The notes: generated from the letters alone by a model not told the origin. 64,000 nt of DNA from Aphanomyces cochlioides (GCA_019828595.1 JAHQRK010000011.1:1798001-1862000), one strand, 5' to 3'; numbered from the stretch's first letter, positions 12,141-23,400 are shown. Program-made: numbers and translations.

Positions 12141-12431
12141 CTGAAATTTGAGTGGGCGATTCTGATTGGCCATTGCTTTTCTGGGATTCTTTTCTTCTGC
12201 TGATTACTGTCGCAGCGACCTGGAATCCGGTTAGCCTGTTGAATAGGCTTTCATGCGTGGCTCTCGGTAGATACTTGCCTTCATGGACATGCGTAATACA
12301 CTGCGCAGGCATCGATTGCCCTGTGAAGATCGCTTGTAGAAACCCTCCAGGTCGCTGCGACGCCTCAAACAACAGTAGAAAAGAATCCCAGAAATGCAAT
12401 GGCCAATCAGAATCGCCCACTCAAATTTCAG
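12141..12431. mobile_element. MITE-like foldback element in the palindrome centre
   Basis: This is a 291-bp element with terminal inverted repeats of about 80 bp. CTGAAATTTGAGTGGGCGAT at 12141 is mirrored by the complement ending at 12431, and the similarity continues with a few mismatches to about 12223 and 12349. No transposase is encoded. There is no clear target-site duplication, because the flanks themselves are inverted copies of the same exon (12038-12140 and 12445-12547). It separates two head-to-head copies of the 5' end of the CLASP-type gene. Confidence 0.75.
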
Positions 12432-12444
12432 ATTTCATTTTCGA

Positions 12445-12840
12445 ATTTGACCCGCCACTTCCGCGCGCAATGAGCCTTGCATACCACGTACGACCGCCGT
12501 GTCTGCCTCGCGTCTGACCCTTTTTGTAGATTACTCTCGTGCTCGCCGAGCTCGCCACACGCCATGAACATCAGCCATGGATCCACCACTGCTTGGTGGG
12601 TCTACAGCGACTTGTCAACTATGTCCTGAGTTCGTCCACGACGGTCTCCGTCGACTCGATCTGCGAACTCAGGACATAGTCGACAAGTCGCTGTAGACCC
12701 ACCAAGCAGTGGTGGATACATGGTTGTTGCTCATTCAATGTGGCGAGCGCGATATCAATCTACAAAAAGGGTCAGACACGAGGCACACACGACGACGATA
12801 CCTGAAAGGCAAGAAGGCTCATTGCGCGGGTGTCGATTGC
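12445..12840. pseudogene. two further 5' fragments of the CLASP-type gene, head to head
   Basis: Plus-strand 12445-12634 repeats the gene's 5' exons (AMSLAYH, then an intron, then TLVLAELATRHEHQPW... VLSS). Minus-strand 12840-12635 is a second, more diverged copy (AMSLLAFQ, intron, IDIALATLNEQQPC... VDYVLSSQIESTETVVD). They meet in the hairpin at 12575-12723. Neither is connected in frame to the 3' half in the right arm. Together with the two large arms, four partial copies of one gene occur within 4 kb. Confidence 0.65.
12575..12723. repeat. 60-bp-arm hairpin with 29-nt loop
   Basis: Arms 12575-12634 and 12664-12723 are inverted copies with only a few mismatches (i pairs with 25298 minus i). 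The loop 12635-12663 is in the orientation that continues the minus-strand gene copy, so the plus-strand copy is interrupted exactly at the loop. The DNA could extrude as a cruciform. Confidence 0.8.
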
Positions 12841-12899
12841 TCCGCAGTTACTGTCGACGGTGTCTTTCTCGTCGGATTGACGTATCAGCGATGTCATGG

Positions 12900-13916
12900 G
12901 TGCATCAAACCGACAACGAATACATTGTCGAAGACACATGCGATGCGATTGAGAACCTCGCCATGAAATTGGGGGTTGCTTTTCAACCTTTCGCGGATCG
13001 CGTGTTGGTGGCCCTTCTTGACATGGCCACCGTTCCCAAAAAGGATGTGTGCGACGCTGGAATGATGTGTCGGTCAACCACACGGTGCGTTGACGCTCTG
13101 TCAACCTACACGCGCTACTCCGTCGAGACGTTGTGCGATTACTACAACAAGTCGCTTGCAAGTTGGCGTCGAGGTAGAGTGAATTGGTGTGTTTTGAAAC
13201 CTGTGAGTCTCGTAGGTGCCAAACGTGATCTGGTGATCAAGCAATTTGGCACGATGATCAAGACATGGACCAAGTCCGAATTGGAGCCATACTTTCTCTC
13301 TTGAAGGGAGTCCTTCATCAGGCCCTACACGACGAAAGCCTGACAGTGCGCGTTCAAACTCGCGAGGTATTTGTTCTGTTTTGCGACCTATGGTACGTAC
13401 CTCCCTGTGCTGACCTCCTTCTGATCGTCGTCATGAAGGAGCGACCGGTTGACCGAGTTTCTGTACTTACCTTCGCCATCGATTCGCGCCATCATCATCC
13501 ATCAACACGCGGACAGCAAGATCGGACTTGCGTTGAAAGCCAAATTTGTCAAGACACCACCCAAACCGACCAGTCTACGTCCACTACCATCTGCAGACTA
13601 CTTGTTGGACGTGCACCTGTCGTTTGTCTCGCAGTTTATCGTGCTGCTATGCACAATTGTCATGGACGTGTACACGTCGATTGGAAACGTACGACGACGT
13701 GGTGTTTTCTCAAGTTCAGTCCATACCTGGAATCCCGACCTCAAGTCTCTTGCGACCAAGCCACAAGTCATGACATCCGTGGGTTCACAGCTTGACCCAG
13801 TCCTATCTGACGAGCCAAGGGGAATATCCATACTTTGTGCTGCAGAAACGACCCACTTGGACGTTGAAGCGATCCACCCACAAGAGCTTGCGCCACTCCT
13901 TGCCAACATGACATAG
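12900..13916 (+). pseudogene. CLASP N-terminal/TOG-type gene copy, right palindrome arm
   Basis: This is the mirror of the left-arm copy, now on the plus strand. It starts inside the gene at HQTDNEYIVEDTCDAIENLA. Plausible introns include about 13169-13210 (GTAGAG...TAG) and about 13394-13439 (GTACGT...AAG). The same 1-nt break near 13300 (TACTTTCTCTCTTGAAG) shifts the frame. The final frame ends at 13916. Upstream of 12900 the gene-specific 5' exons are missing and unrelated sequence is fused. No product similar to a full CLASP can be made without repair. Confidence 0.7.
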
Positions 13917-14352
13917 CTCGTGTGAACTATTGTATAACGACTTAATATATTTTATGCATTTGCAAATGTTGCATCAGCCATGACAGTATTCACGCCTGTG
14001 TGAATGGACCGATCAGAGCTGGCCTTACGCAGACAAGCCATGGAAGTCGGTGACAAGGATGGATTGTTGTCGCAGACACGGTAGCTTCGTCGTGATTGTG
14101 AGGAATGGAAGCCCGAGTGTGGAGTGCACGGATCGCTTGGTTCTACATCTCGCACCAATGCTTTCTTGACTACTGACTCCCTGCAAATGGCTACGAGAGT
14201 TCGAAATAGTCGGCCAGACGAGGGTTTTGGAGGTTTGCAATGAAGAACGATGGGAAAGGCTGACATTTAATATGTGGAATTGTATGCTGATAACGAAATC
14301 AAGTATTTTAAGAACTGGACTTTCTCGTTGCACAAGATAAACCAGAGAATGA
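12900..14352. repeat. right arm of giant inverted repeat
   Basis: Inverted copy of 10387-11839 (sum of paired coordinates 24739). Identical translations on every overlapping frame indicate a recent duplication, gene conversion between arms, or an assembly-made palindrome. Beyond the CLASP stop, 13917-14352 is AT-rich 3' flank without a supported gene. Confidence 0.9.
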
Positions 14353-14757
14353 ACGTAGAACATGCAGCCAATGTCCATCCTGCTAACGAACACTCCACAG
14401 CGATAGAGGACTCCAAGAGCAAGTCTCGACTACCTGTAGGACCACTTGCATTGATTCGTCCGTCGAAAGCGATGTCTGTGGACTCCCTGGAGTTTGCTTC
14501 TTTTAAATATGGAAAATCGGCGCTCTGTTGGGTCAGACAGAGGAAAGCTCTGAACTCGAGCTAGCGAAAGTGTAAGGAGCTGAAAAGAAGGAATGGCTGC
14601 ACTTCCAGAGCTATACTTGAAGGGACTGTACCGGCACGACACAGTGGAAGCTTAGTCATACTGATAGAGTTTGCTTGGAGTGAGCCATCGCAGATTCATT
14701 ACAGCAGACATTGGAGTTCAAGCACGATCAAGTTTCGTTTTTGATTTAGGGACACAT
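14353..14757. other. intergenic spacer
   Basis: Unique sequence between the right palindrome arm and the end of the intact M13 gene. Short frames only, none with a recognisable domain. Confidence 0.4.
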
Positions 14758-17082
14758 CTACCAGACGACGCACTTCATGACTGGGTTCATGGGGGATCCC
14801 GCGGGACACTGGAACGCATCGGCAAACGTTTGCGAGTTGAGCAAAGGGCCGTGGACGCGCCACTTGCCAGGCGAGTGGGGATCCGTGTTGATTTGGAGGA
14901 CAGCGTTGCCATCGGCGCGCTTTTCACACCAGGTTTGAGCGAACGCAGTGAAGTAAAGCTTGGCGTCGTCGTAGCCAATGTCGGCGATCGACGCATTGGC
15001 CTTCTTGGCTTGTTGGTACGCGATGTATGCGAGCTTGAGGCCGCCGTTGTCGGCAATGTTTTCACCCAAGGTCAGCTTGCCATTGACGTGGCCAAGGACA
15101 GACTTCTTGTCGACGGCCGAGATGACGGGGAACGTCGAGTACTGGTCGGCAAGGCACTTCGCGTTCTTGTCAAATGTGGCGGCAACATCGTCCGTCCACC
15201 ACGAGTTGAGTTGACCTTGAGGGTCATAGTTGCGGCCTTCGTCGTCAAAGCCGTGGGTCAGTTCGTGGCCCATGACCATGCCGATACGGGCGTAGTTGAC
15301 AACTGCTGGGAACGCCTTGGCATTGTAGAACGGAGGCTGCAAGATGGCGGCGGGGAAGACGATCTTGTTGGCGCTGGGCTGGTTGTAGGCGTTCACAGTG
15401 TAGGCAAACATATCCCACGCCGTTTGGTCAACAGGTTCATGGAGAGAAGCCCACGTCGAGTTGGTCGACCATTCGTTGAAATGGTTCATGTTGGCATAGA
15501 AGCTTGACGAGATGTTGAATGGAAGCGGCGGGACATCGTTCGGACCGCCGATGAAGTTGCGGATCTTGGCAACCTTTTCAAGAGCAACGCGACGCGTTGG
15601 AGTGTCGAGCCACGTGTCTTGGTTGACAACGTCGACCATGGCGTCTTCGATTTGCATGATAAGCGCTTGAGCTTGCGTTCTGGTGTGCGAGTCAAACACT
15701 TTATCCATGAAGAGCTGGCCCAAGTACTCGCCGAGGATATTCTCTGTCAAGGCAAGGCAAAATTCTTCGCGGGTTTGCTTGGTGACGCTGCTTTGGCCAT
15801 TGAGCGCGCTGTTGAATTCGTACGTGGGTTCACGGAAAGCTTCACCCAAGAGCGTGCTGCGGGTGTGGATCAAGCGGAAGCTCACGTATGCCTTCAAGAC
15901 AGCCAAGTCAGTCGACGCGAGGAGAGCTGGCAAGGCATCGAAGAAAGTAGGCGTTGGCACTTCGACTTGGATCGAGTTGGTCTCGTTGAGGAGTTCAGGT
16001 TGAGCGCCACTGAGGTAGCTGGCGATCAAGGGGTACTTGGCCAAGACTTCAGCGAGCGAAAACTTGTGGTACGTGCCCCAAGGATCGCGTAGTTGAGCAG
16101 GCGTGAGCGAAATCTTGGCGAGCTTGGCTTCGAAGTCGAGGATCGTCGATGCTGGCACGGCGTGGAAAGCTTCAACTGCAGACAGGCTCTTCAAGTACTT
16201 GTCGAGCGCAGCTACGTAAGTTGGGAGCTGTTCAGCGGCGTAGTATTCAATCGAAGGAAGCGTCAAACCGCCTTGAGAGAGTTCGAGCACATTCACCGTC
16301 GAGTTCTTGGCATCAACGGTGACACCGACGCTGAAGAAGGACTCGGTGCCGGAGACTACGCTGAGTTTGCCGGCAAAGGCAATCAAATCGTTGACAGTAG
16401 CAATGTTGGCAATGTTGAGGAGTTTCACGCTCAAGTCGACAACAGCATCGCCGTTCACACTCGTTTCCAAAACGCAAGCTTGGTAGAAAGGATAGATGAT
16501 GGCGGGCATTCCAGCGAGGATGGACTTGAGGATCTTGTCATTGTCCTTGCCGATTACATAGAAGGACGAGTCGATGCGGGAGACGGACGCATTCAACTCG
16601 GTCTTGTTGAGCCAGTTGCCACAAGCGTACTGGTAGAAGTTATCGCAAGGATCGACGGACAAGTCCATTTTGTCGGCCATGTCTTGGAAGAAAGCCGCAA
16701 ACTCTGCAGGGTGTGTTGGCTCTGGTGTGCCTGGGAACACGATCGTGTCCGACGTGACATTCGGGACTGGTGTCGACGTGGCCACAGTGGTCGTTGGGAC
16801 TTCCGTTGTCACGGGAGTTGCAGTCGTCGTAGCAGGAGCGACCGTCGTGGTTGGAAGGCTCGTGGTCGCAGCTGTAGTCGTTGGGATCACCGTGGTAGCA
16901 GGGCCGCCAAGGCCTTGGTTAATTACTTCAGTCTTGGCTTGGCTGCCACTGGTTGTAGCCCACACGACACCGCCGACAACAGCGACGGCACCACCAGCCA
17001 CGGCGTATTTAAACCACCAAGGACGTTCAGCAGCCGGCGCTTGCTGCGTATTGTGAAGGAGCGACGTGTTTTCGTTCGACAT
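14758..17082 (-). CDS. M13-family (neprilysin-like) zinc metallopeptidase, type II membrane protein
   Basis: A single exon of 774 aa starting at ATG 17082; an upstream in-frame GTG is not needed. Layout: a short cytosolic N-terminus (MSNENTSLL...), one transmembrane helix around residues 26-44, a Thr/Pro/Val-rich stalk to about residue 120, the Peptidase_M13_N region (DPCDNFYQYACGNW), and the catalytic domain. The zinc motif HELTH lies near residue 603 followed by GFDDEGRN. The downstream glutamate motif GENIADNGG lies near 673, and the C-terminus is ...CVVW, as usual for the family. It should cleave peptides outside the cell or in a secretory compartment. Intact where its two paralogues at 9284 and 18259 are broken. 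Confidence 0.93.
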   Translation of the reverse strand: MSNENTSLLHNTQQAPAAERPWWFKYAVAGGAVAVVGGVVWATTSGSQAKTEVINQGLGGPATTVIPTTTAATTSLPTTTVAPATTTATPVTTEVPTTTVATSTPVPNVTSDTIVFPGTPEPTHPAEFAAFFQDMADKMDLSVDPCDNFYQYACGNWLNKTELNASVSRIDSSFYVIGKDNDKILKSILAGMPAIIYPFYQACVLETSVNGDAVVDLSVKLLNIANIATVNDLIAFAGKLSVVSGTESFFSVGVTVDAKNSTVNVLELSQGGLTLPSIEYYAAEQLPTYVAALDKYLKSLSAVEAFHAVPASTILDFEAKLAKISLTPAQLRDPWGTYHKFSLAEVLAKYPLIASYLSGAQPELLNETNSIQVEVPTPTFFDALPALLASTDLAVLKAYVSFRLIHTRSTLLGEAFREPTYEFNSALNGQSSVTKQTREEFCLALTENILGEYLGQLFMDKVFDSHTRTQAQALIMQIEDAMVDVVNQDTWLDTPTRRVALEKVAKIRNFIGGPNDVPPLPFNISSSFYANMNHFNEWSTNSTWASLHEPVDQTAWDMFAYTVNAYNQPSANKIVFPAAILQPPFYNAKAFPAVVNYARIGMVMGHELTHGFDDEGRNYDPQGQLNSWWTDDVAATFDKNAKCLADQYSTFPVISAVDKKSVLGHVNGKLTLGENIADNGGLKLAYIAYQQAKKANASIADIGYDDAKLYFTAFAQTWCEKRADGNAVLQINTDPHSPGKWRVHGPLLNSQTFADAFQCPAGSPMNPVMKCVVW

Positions 17083-18258
17083 GGGTACGACGGTGTCAAA
17101 TCGAAAGTGGGCCACGTCGTCGTCGTCTGGCTCAACCTGTTGGGAAGTACTGATAGTACTATGTCCTGATTGGCTAATAAATCATACTTTAACATCTTAT
17201 TGGTTGAAATGAACCAATCCAATCTCATAATCCAGTTTAGTAAAAGTTCCACCTGGGCTCAAAAGCCCTAAATATATGCTCTCTTGGCCGCGCTGAGACT
17301 TCCGCGGCATCCGTGGTTCTCCCTTTAGTTATCTCGACATGAGCTGTCGGTAGAATGTATGCACCAAACTATGGGCGCATGGATGCGTCAGAGAGCTGTA
17401 GCAGACATGCCATTGGTTGATCCTTTACAGTACGAACCCACACTGGCAACAACCGCTCGCCCTCGTGACTGGCGTAAGACGGATTGTTTGTAGCACGGTG
17501 GATCTTGCCACCACGATTGTTTATCTCGTTTCCACGTGCGATTGTGCATTTTGGCTTGATTTGAGTCTCGTCCAGCACGTGCTACAAACCCCTGACATGA
17601 TCCTTATTTAAGCTCTAATCTGACGAAATACCTTATGTAAAAGTCTGAGTCGAATTCCACCATGACAACAGCTCACGCGACCAAATTACAGTACCACAAC
17701 AACCTCTAATGTTCTTGGAGAACTCAAATAGCAGAGCCGATTGACAGCTCAAAGAGCTTGGAAATTACAAGTCAGGATGGTCTTCTTTGGCCATGTTACC
17801 CACTCTAAAAGCGCCTGGGTTCCATAACGCAGTCAGCCACTTCAATAGTGACACATGGACACAAAATTTTTGTGTCCATGTGCTTGTATTTAATACAAGC
17901 AGAGCTTGGACGGCAAATGCAAACGATTGAATCGAGGACGGATAGGCTGGCTGCCTTGATCTTTGACGTTGTGGAAGAACGGATAGCTGGTCCGAACAGG
18001 TGAGGTTTCCTGGAGGTTGTTAACGTAGCCAGTCTACAATTGAATCAGGACGAGGAAAGCATCACATGGTGCAAAGTGGATGCCTAATTTTACAGCGAAA
18101 ATTGACTGGACTATACAAACTTCAAGTGAAATTACATTTCATAGCCTAATGCCTAAATTGTTAGTGGATTGATCGACTCGTCCGAAAGTCCATGAACTTC
18201 CTTGGGAATTGCGTCATTGCCATTGTCGTTTGCTTGGTCAAGAGCGTCTAGCAGCATC
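17083..18258. other. intergenic region between divergent M13 copies
   Basis: Promoter-proximal AT-rich DNA near 17160-17280 contains inverted CCAAT words (TGATTGGCTAATAA, TATTGGTTGAAATGAACCAATCC). Two perfect palindromes occur at 17852-17900. No supported gene. Confidence 0.5.
17852..17900. repeat. two abutting perfect palindromes
   Basis: 17852-17882 has 15-bp perfect arms (CACATGGACACAAAA and complement) around a single T. It overlaps by one base a second palindrome, 17882-17900, with 9-bp arms (GCTTGTATT and complement) around one T. Both could form hairpins with almost no loop. There are no adjacent coding regions. Confidence 0.8.
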
Positions 18259-20409
18259 ATGTCGACACAAGAGAGCACATCGTTGTTGCCGCAAGCCAAT
18301 TCACCAACTGAACGCCCGGCTTGGATCAAGTATGCCGCCATTGCTGGAGTTGTCGTCGTCGGTGGTGTCGTTGTGGTCGCGGGTGGCCTTCGGCAAAATC
18401 GGTGGCGTCAGCTGTCACTGGCCAAGAACCACTCGCTGGTCACAACGCAACGCCAGCAAACGAGACGGAATACCCAGCAAAGTATGCTGACTTCTACAAG
18501 GATATGTTTGCCAAGATGGACTTGACGACAGACCCTTGCGAGGACTTCTACCAATGCATGTGGTGGCTGGCTTGCCGCGACTGAACTACCTGACACAGAG
18601 AGCAACCTTGACACTTCGTTCCAAGTTGTCAACAAAAATATCGACAAGATCATGCACGACATCTTGGCAAGCCATCCACCCGTCATTGATCCATTTTATC
18701 AGTCGTGCTTGAGTGAGCCAAACGTGAACGAAAAGGCCATCGCGGACGTGACAGCGCAATTGAACCACATTGCCAACCTCTCAACTCTCGATGAGGTTGT
18801 GGCCTATGCGGGATTTCTTCGAGTGAACGCGAGCGTGAATGCATTCTTCGATGTAAGTGCTAGCGTCGATGCCAAGAATTCATCGGTGACTGTGCTCGAG
18901 ATCAGCCAGGGTGGACTCACGATGCCGTCCGTCGAGTACTACGCCAACACGGCCAAGTACTCTGCAGTCTTTGAGGAATACATTGCTGCCTTGTCACTGT
19001 CGATGGATGTGTTCCATGGCGTCTCTGCGGCAACGATTTTGGACTTTGAGTCGAAACTCGCCAACATTTCGCTTCCAGAATCTCAACTTCGTGATCCTTG
19101 GGCGACGTACCACAAATCCAATATTTCCAGCGTCGTCACGGCGTATCCCCATGTGGCCAAATACTTTCAAGGAGTCAATTCCGCATGGTTGAAAAAGCCT
19201 TCGTTGACTGTGATGGTACCAACGCCAGAATTCTTTCCAGCACAAGCAAATCTCTTGTCCAAAACCGATTTAAAACTTGTCAAGGCGTACCTGAGTTTTC
19301 AACTTGTCAATGCTCTCAGTCCGTTCCTTGGGGAAAACGCTTCGGCTTGCAAACCATAAATTCCAGAGCGTTTTGCAAGGATTGCCAGAGAAAGAGTCGC
19401 GTGAAGTCTTTTGTCTGTCACTCGTGAAGACGTTGTTGGGTGAATACTTGGGTCAATTGTACATGGAGATGGCATTTTCCCCGACTATGAAAACGCAAGC
19501 CCGCGTGCTCATCAAACAAATCGACAGTGCCATGGTGGACTTGGTCAACACAGTCGACTGGCTCGACGCCCCAACTCGCCGTGTCGCGCTTGAAAAGGTT
19601 GCCAACGTGGCCAATTTCGTCGGCGGCCCAGACTCGTTTGAGCACATTGCGTACAACATGAGCTCGACTTCGTTTTACGCCAATATTCAAGCTCTCAATC
19701 GATGGACTGTTGAAAAGTCGTTCGGCTCGATCGACAAACCAGTCGATGTGACCAAGTGGGATATGTTTGCCTACACGGCAGACGCTTACAATGATCCAAG
19801 CGCCAATAAGATGGTCTTCCCGGCTGCTTTCTTGCAAAAACCAGTGTACGGTGCGGCAGATTACCCCGCTGTGGTCAAGTATGCTCGCATCGGTGTCGTC
19901 ATGGGCCATGAACTCACCCACGGTTTTGACGACGAAGGCAGGAACTTTGATCCACATGGCCAATTAGCTGATTGGTGGTCACCTCAAGTCAAGGAAACGT
20001 TTGTCCACAATGCAAAATGCATGGCGGATCAATACTCGACGTTCCCCGTGTACGGATTGGATGGAAAGACGCTTCTTGGTCATGTCAATGGTCAGCTCAC
20101 GCTTGGAGAAAATATAACGGCGGACTCAAGTTGTCGTATAATGCATACCAGCAAGCCAAGAAGGCAGATCCGTCCATTGCTGACATTGGTTACGATGATG
20201 CCAAGCTCTACTTTACAGCATTTGTTCAAGGTTGGTGGTGCAAGAAAGCCACAGACAACTATGCCATCAACTGGATCAATACGAACCCTCACTCGCCCAC
20301 GCAATGGCGTGCACGAGGTCCCCTCATGAACTCGAAAGTGTTTGCCGACGCGTTTCAATGTCCCGCTGGGTCGCCCATGAACCCGACGAAAAAATGTGTT
20401 GTGTGGTAA
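18259..20409 (+). pseudogene. frameshifted M13-family peptidase paralogue
   Basis: The copy starts MSTQESTSLLPQANSPTERP with a hydrophobic helix (AAIAGVVVVGGVVVVAG), parallel to the intact gene, and ends with the same ...CVVW and TAA at 20409. At least four frame breaks separate its pieces: near 18410, near 18555 (a 1-nt loss in the YQ-CACGGW region), near 19340, and near 20120, where 7 nt of the GENIADNGG codons are missing. The zinc motif HELTHGFDDEGRN is still intact. The glutamate motif that supplies the third zinc ligand is destroyed. It lacks the Thr-rich stalk. Either a pseudogene or, less likely, a sequence with several base-calling errors. Confidence 0.85.
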
Positions 20410-20424
20410 GAGGCTTGCTTCAGC

Positions 20425-23400
20425 TTAAGGTTTTTTCCCTCGATGATATCCATAAGCCTAATGATAAAAAATCCATTGTCAGAATAATATGTTCTCGCTT
20501 ACAAGACAACGTACCTTACGAATGTGGTCTAATAGAGGTAGAATCACTTGAGGGTTGCCAGCATAGATATCTTTTTCGCGGCGGAGAAGCGATAGTGGCA
20601 TAGTCTAGGCGTGTTTATAGAGGAGCAGTATTATGGGGGTGACAAACCTTTTTCAGGCTCAGGATTTCAAGGACTTTGCGAATATTGTGAAGACAGTTGG
20701 CACGCTTGCCTTGAGGATTGCGGCAGACTCCCTCCAAACGGCGCAGATGCTCGACTTTTTCAATCAAGTCCACCAAGACCAAGCCATTTTGAAACGATGA
20801 AAGAACATTTCCCTAAAAATGTAGTTGTTGAATGGCGAGAGATCGTAAAACGTACATCAAGAGCATGGGATGGTCCGACGTCGATGTGAAGCTGCTTCAG
20901 CCACTCCTCCAGTTCGCCGACTGAAGATTCGAGTTTAAACTCCTGTCGCTGAGGAATGACGTCGTCATCGGTGGGCCATAGGTCCGTTGGTTTGAGATCA
21001 TTTTGGTGTGGCTGGGGGAACAAGTCCTCGGCTGGATCAATATCCGTTTCCCGCCACTGGTGACTGCTGTTCACTTGGGTATTTATGTGCCAACATTTCA
21101 CCAACTCTTCAGCGTGGATATCTCCTTCGATGCCGATGTCATCATATATCGGATCCACAATGACCGGATGAACGACATGCTGTTTAGAACTTGGCTTATC
21201 TCCATGAATTCGTTTGATATCTTGCAGTAAACCGAGTATAACACTTGAATGACCTGTGTAAATCTGCAACATGGTTAGAGGAATTCGATTTGGTGCATAC
21301 CTTTTCTTCGCACCACAGATACCTTTGTGGCATATTAGGGACGGATCGGAGTTGCTCCAAGGCCTCGACAATATTGTTCAATGCTTCGTTCCGCGAAAAA
21401 TTGATCGTCTTGTCGATTTTGACAGGCTTCTGAGTGAGCTGAGCTGCAAGCAAAAGCAGAAGGATACCATTTTGCACATAGATCTGGCCACGTCAGAGTC
21501 TCTTCACAACATCATTGATACCTGAATATCATCAAAAGTTGGATGCACTTGAGCCGCCTCAAGATTATCCAAATAACCCTGAGTTCGAAGCCAGTCCACA
21601 AGAAGGATTTTGTTGTTAGCGACCGTCTCGGTATCAGCCGCAACAGGAGTTTCTTGTACATGTATTTGGAGAGGAGGTGCTTGAAGGGATTCCATGAGAT
21701 GATACAAGAGCCCCCATACGAATTGGAACTGCCCTTTCAAGATCGGTTCACTTTTCGCAATGTAAACGGGAGGAATAGATGGAAAATTTAGTTGCCGGAG
21801 AGCGGACAGCGCAAGGAAAACATTCTCCTTCGCTTGATGAAGTGCTGTCGGTTTGTTGTGCGCCTTGATTGGCTTGGAGAGATTTCCCATACGATTGAGG
21901 AGGTTACTAACAGTGCCGCGAGGTCAAATCAACCAAAATTTGCCATGGTTACCACAGGAGCGAGCCATTGCGCAGTGGATCTTGAAGAAGGGGATGTGGC
22001 TACACTCTGATGAGATTTTCAGGAGCTAATAGTGTACCTCAGTCGGGAGCATAATTCCCATGGATGTGAGCCATTCGCGTACTCGAGTGGTTTGTTCATG
22101 GGTGATGCACGGAAGTCGTGTTGTCTTTTGTGGAGCCTTTGATGGCTCGTTTGCTTGTATATTTTTTGGTGGCGGTGGTGGTGGTTTAGTGGATGCCTTG
22201 TACACTGCATGAAGAAGGAGCCATATTTCTTGCACGAAATGGGGACTGTTTGGATCATCCAAGTGCGTCAATTTGGATACAATTGGCATATCCAAGAAAG
22301 ACAAAGCGAGCTGGAGATTATGCCGCTTTTGAGCCACGTTAAGGCGAGTAATACTACAACCTTGAGGGACAAAACACCCTGGTTGATTCAAAAGAGGTCG
22401 TAGTTTTGCCTTTATGAAGGGTTTGCCCGACCTGCTTGGTATTATGACAGCAAAAATCAGTAGACCAACCTGTATGCTAAGATTGCAGCAATTTGGCAGA
22501 GAATAACCCCGTCCTTGAAGACTCGTCCGGCTTGCTCTAGAAATGAGTCCGCAGCAAGGGGCTCTCGGTACTGGTCAAATGGGAGCCCAATGCCGAGTGA
22601 TCTAATCCATCGACACACGTTGTAAGCTTCTTGAATATCAAGTGCAGGTGGTATGGGTGATGCTGGGCGGGGTGGGCATTCTTTGTTTGTTGGAAGCCAG
22701 AGGGGGTCTACCATGAATTGGACATGATAATCTAGATGACGTTGAAGCCAAGTCAATTTTAAGCGAGTTGTATACTTTCACGAAGTTGTTGCCCGGCAGG
22801 CTTGTCCTTGGGTGTTTGATCGTCGGATAGTCGAGGGGGCTTCTCATGGCTGATCACAGTTGACATATTCCATGCGACGGTAGGTTGGGCGCGAAACACT
22901 TTTGGCACAAGGCGGTGCGGCGGTGGAGGAGTCCATGCATTGTTTAGCTTCCGATTCTTTTGAGCAACTGGTGGCGGCGGGTGTAATTTACGCACTTGAT
23001 CATGAACATATTGTTTCTGTTGCGATCGTATTTCCTTTTGTAGCCACAGCATCTTTAAGACTTCCAAAATTGCACATATAGCTGGAATATTTCCGTCCAA
23101 TATGTCAAGTATCGTGTCTGGGTCTCGAATGTGATATCCGTTCGTGTGTTTCGAGACATGGGGAACGACACATGTGAGCACTTGCTGGATTTTATGTGAC
23201 GCTAGAGTGGCCGCAGATCCTTGAGTAGGTGGGGTCTCAAGTGTTGACGGAGCCTATTTGACTAGAGATTAGATCAGCAGCATGATGCAGAAAAGCGACC
23301 ACAATCGCAGCGGCAATTTCAAACAACACAGCACCATTTTGAAGCCCAGTAAAGCTATCGACGAGCAAACAGCTTGTAAATGGCAAAGTATTCAACCAGT

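Noticed and set aside
12141..12431. CRISPR-like or rRNA-like structured element
   Set aside because: There is only one pair of terminal repeats, no spacer array and no rRNA signature; a MITE-like foldback explains it better.
16093..17169. 358-codon plus-strand frame opposite the M13 peptidase
   Set aside because: Antisense to the intact peptidase gene; no start context and no recognisable domain.
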